Below the pieces are notes generated by a model. The model saw only the letters and a list, made by a program, of their open reading frames with translations. It was not told the DNA's origin and did no database searches. A stretch of 15,971 bases of DNA, taken from Zhenhengia yiwuensis. Its GTDB lineage: Bacteria > Bacillota > Clostridia > Lachnospirales > Cellulosilyticaceae. The stretch is taken from assembly GCF_014384995.1 (NCBI RefSeq), contig NZ_JACRSY010000048.1, forward strand, positions 1 to 15,971, given 5' to 3'. This document shows positions 14,392 through 15,971 of this stretch, piece by piece. The first letter of the stretch is position 1. Each line of letters opens with the position of its first letter. The position numbers were made by a program, and so were the translations under genes.

Positions 14392-15147
14392 CTAATAATT
14401 TGTTATAATCAGTTCTCCATACTCTTTTCTAGCCTTTTGCTCTTTTGATACTGAGTAAGCCACTTTTACTTCTTCAATATTAAAGTGTTTATACCATTCT
14501 CTCATCTGAGGGTGGTCATTGATTGTCACCATAAACTTCCCTTTAATATCTGCTAAAGTATCTCTTAATAAAAGATGTTCATTTTGGCCAAACTCACTTC
14601 CATAGCCTGCAGTCTCAAAATAGGGTGGATCACAAAAGAAAAAGCTATGAGGTCTATCATATCTTTTAATAATGTCCTCAAAGCTTTTATTCTCAACATA
14701 GGTATTTCTAAGTCGTTCTTTTATATCACTTAATACACCTTGATAGAATATCTGTGGTGCTGGCCCTTTATTTGTGCCGTAACCATATGTACCACCTTTA
14801 CCTGCAAAGCTCTGTGAAATAAGGTATAAAAAACGCACTGCCCTTTGAATTTCTGTAAGATACTCAACCGTGCAATGTTTATATTCTTCAAACATATCTC
14901 GTCCTGAAAACTCATACTCTAGTACACGCTCTATTTCAGGTGCATGGTATTTAATCATACGGAACATATTGATAAGTTCTTTATCGACGTCATTGATTAC
15001 TTCTACCTTGCTAGGCTCTTTCCCAAAATAAACCCAACCTGCACCAAAGAATGGCTCTACATAACAAGTATGTTCTGGTATTCTTTCTAAGATAGTTTTT
15101 CTTAACTTTGATTTTCCACCCATACGTGGAATTGGTGGTTTTAACAT
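14392..15147 (-). CDS. D12-class DNA adenine N6-methyltransferase
   Basis: A 251-residue Dam-like methyltransferase. The N-terminal PRMGGKSKL (7-15) and VEPFFGAGWVYF (30-41) make up the AdoMet-binding motifs of the alpha group, and FCDPPYF (171-177) is the catalytic motif IV that flips and methylates adenine. It would transfer a methyl group from S-adenosylmethionine to N6 of adenine, often in GATC, although the target cannot be read from the sequence. Phage-borne orphan methylases usually protect phage DNA from restriction or adjust regulation; no partner nuclease is adjacent. GGAGG lies nine bases upstream of the ATG. The frame ends in TAG, and six codons later in the same frame terS begins. 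All key residues are present. Confidence 0.93.
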   Translation of the reverse strand: MLKPPIPRMGGKSKLRKTILERIPEHTCYVEPFFGAGWVYFGKEPSKVEVINDVDKELINMFRMIKYHAPEIERVLEYEFSGRDMFEEYKHCTVEYLTEIQRAVRFLYLISQSFAGKGGTYGYGTNKGPAPQIFYQGVLSDIKERLRNTYVENKSFEDIIKRYDRPHSFFFCDPPYFETAGYGSEFGQNEHLLLRDTLADIKGKFMVTINDHPQMREWYKHFNIEEVKVAYSVSKEQKARKEYGELIITNY

Positions 15148-15150
15148 TTT

Positions 15151-15378
15151 TTATTTCCTCCATAAAACAGATTGATTTGGGTTAATGCATAATGTACACA
15201 CCTGTTTTAGTGAAAATAAAAAAGCACCATGGACCACAAAATTCTGCGGGCGATGATGCTTATCCTTCGACTGAAAGATTGATTTACCATTCTTATAAAA
15301 AACTAGCTATTCGTTATATAATACACACAACACACAATTAGCACTTAAATACTTAACTAGTCCTTTACTTACTACCAT
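15151..15378 (-). pseudogene. Amber-interrupted small Cys-rich frame
   Basis: An ATG at 15376-15378 follows AAAGGAG at good spacing and opens a 75-residue frame that ends three bases before the methyltransferase start, broken only by TAG at 15307-15309 (codon 24). The frame has two CxxC pairs (residues 15-18 and 61-64) on either side of the amber codon, the spacing of a zinc-binding protein. Tight packing and the Cys pattern favour a real, damaged gene. Against this, a terminator-like hairpin lies within it. If the first part alone is translated it gives 23 residues. I do not recognise the family. Confidence 0.4.
15218..15260 (-). terminator. Terminator-like hairpin before the methyltransferase gene
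   Basis: On the minus strand AGCATCA pairs with TGGTGCT (seven pairs, one G-U), an inner CCGCA pairs with TGTGG, and TTTTTT follows. The structure would end transcripts from the late regulator before the packaging genes. It overlaps a possible small coding frame, which makes its role less certain. Confidence 0.55.
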
Positions 15379-15391
15379 TATACTCCTTTAT

Positions 15392-15403
15392 CCTAATATT
15401 AGG
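15392..15403. promoter_or_regulatory. 12-bp perfect palindrome downstream of the regulator remnant
   Basis: CCTAATATTAGG is a perfect palindrome between the regulator stop and the next ribosome binding site. It might be an operator; AT-rich palindromes of this size also occur by chance. A TATAAT on the minus strand (15406-15411) lies beside it, without a recognisable -35 box. Confidence 0.25.
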
Positions 15404-15428
15404 TTATTATAATCTTAATTTTATCTTA

Positions 15429-15857
15429 TTATTTAATTAAGCTTTTAAAGTAGGTTATTAGTATATTCTTTTTTACAACACATAAATGCTGTGGGGTTCT
15501 ATCTAATTCTATAGATAAATCTAACAGCGTTACCCCTTTAATATAAAAACCTTCTATTAATCTTTTATCCCTATCAGATAGCATGTCTAATATATTATCG
15601 ATTTTCTTGATTAAGCGCCTACATTCTAATAATCTAAAATATTTTTCATCTAAGCCTTGTGTTCGCCCAATTAATGTATCTTCTATTAGGCTAGTTGCAA
15701 GCCGTGCCGTACTTCTCCCTGGTACAGGGTTATTACTTTTACTTCCTCCTGCATAAACTTCTGCAGCTCCTAAACCCCAATTAGGTATATAACCTTCCAG
15801 GTCAATTTCAAGGTTATCACTTTCTACTTTTAATAGTTTATATGATTTTAACTGATG
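15429..15857 (-). pseudogene. Late transcription regulator (sigma-like), 5' end removed by an insertion sequence
   Basis: Reading the minus strand from 15857 gives 142 residues to TAA at 15429-15431 without a start codon. The frame begins QLKSYKLLKVESDNLEIDLE after the junction. A TAG at 15858-15860 blocks it further upstream, in what looks like insertion sequence DNA. The C-terminal part (LSDRDKRLIEGFYIKGVTLL, then SIELDRTPQHLCVVKKNIL) resembles sigma-70 region 4 as found in ArpU/RinA/DUF1492-type phage regulators, which switch on late genes. The first half (NWGLGAAEVYAGGSKSNNPV) is also typical. Probably only a few N-terminal residues, but also the start codon and promoter, are lost. Late gene expression is then likely reduced or dependent on the inserted element. 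Confidence 0.72.
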
Positions 15858-15971
15858 CTAGAATAAAAATTGGACACATAGAATGGAGATTTGAGTTATA
15901 ATAGAAATAACTATAATGAACGAGGTGTCCTAAAACAATGGCTAAGAGATATGACAAAGAATTTAAACTTC
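15856..15971 (+). mobile_element. Left end of an insertion sequence, IS3-like
   Basis: From about 15856 the sequence changes from phage coding DNA to a short AT-rich leader containing TTGGACACATAG and leading into a transposase start. IS3-family elements typically begin with TG and have TGGACAC-like terminal repeats; here the tip could be TGCTAG (15856) or TGGACAC (15871). The right end and target duplication are outside the window. Confidence 0.65.
15938..15971 (+). CDS. Transposase orfA, first eleven codons
   Basis: ATG at 15938-15940 opens a frame reading MAKRYDKEFKL, cut by the window end. GAGG lies twelve bases upstream. This N-terminus is typical of the helix-turn-helix OrfA of IS3-family transposases, which binds the element's ends. 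It is the only convincing plus-strand gene in the window. Family assignment is tentative on so few residues. Confidence 0.65.
   Translation, partial: MAKRYDKEFKL

Noticed and set aside
14730..14915. A minus-strand frame inside the methyltransferase gene
   Set aside because: A shadow in another frame of a gene whose catalytic motifs are clear.
15148..15428. tRNA gene, attachment site or CRISPR repeats in the least coding stretch
   Set aside because: No cloverleaf, no repeated spacer pattern and no integrase context were seen; only the hairpin, the palindrome and the interrupted frame can be supported.
1..15971. Genome-wide recoding of TAG as a sense codon
   Set aside because: TAG ends the sheath, portal, large terminase, methyltransferase and immunity genes at family-appropriate lengths, so it is a normal stop here; the two internal TAGs are better seen as lesions or local events.

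Overview
The window is the late structural region of a contractile-tailed (myovirus-type, PBSX/Xkd-like) prophage in a low-GC Gram-positive host. The AT-rich codon usage, strong AGGAGG ribosome binding sites and protein families point to a member of the Clostridia; the genus cannot be fixed from the sequence alone. Almost everything is transcribed on the minus strand, so in transcription order the window is read from high to low coordinates. Genes are tightly packed, with many stop/start overlaps.

In transcription order: an insertion sequence (from about 15856, plus strand, running off the window) has cut off the 5' end of a phage late regulator with a sigma-region-4-like C-terminus (15429-15857). 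Next come an amber-interrupted small Cys-rich frame (15151-15378) that overlaps a terminator-like hairpin, a D12-class adenine methyltransferase, terminase small and large subunits, the portal, and a MuF minor head protein with a C-terminal putative toxin domain. A 75-codon gene directly after it is the likely immunity gene and ends at an intrinsic terminator. The head continues with a scaffold protein, a severely shortened major capsid protein, a Rho-N/SAP-like downstream frame ending in a second strong terminator, and four head-tail connector or completion genes. The tail follows: a 52-aa protein, sheath, tube, XkdN-like assembly chaperone with a -1 frameshift extension, tape measure, LysM baseplate protein XkdP, XkdQ, and the first codons of one more gene.

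Together these genes would package DNA (terminases, portal), build the head (scaffold, capsid, MuF) and assemble a contractile tail. Several lesions suggest decay. The capsid protein looks like an N-terminus joined in frame to a C-terminus, with the middle missing. The tape measure has an amber codon at position 6 of its well-placed reading frame. The late regulator has lost its 5' end to an insertion sequence. The sheath, tube and baseplate genes look intact, as do the putative toxin/immunity pair and packaging genes, so the element may be a defective prophage or one that makes headless tail-like particles.

The observations most worth following are the MuF-toxin/immunity cassette, the capsid deletion, a candidate +1 frameshift site (CCC TCT TAA) at the capsid 3' end, the A AAA AAC -1 site in the tail chaperone, and paired palindromic repeats inside the small terminase gene that could be a packaging site.
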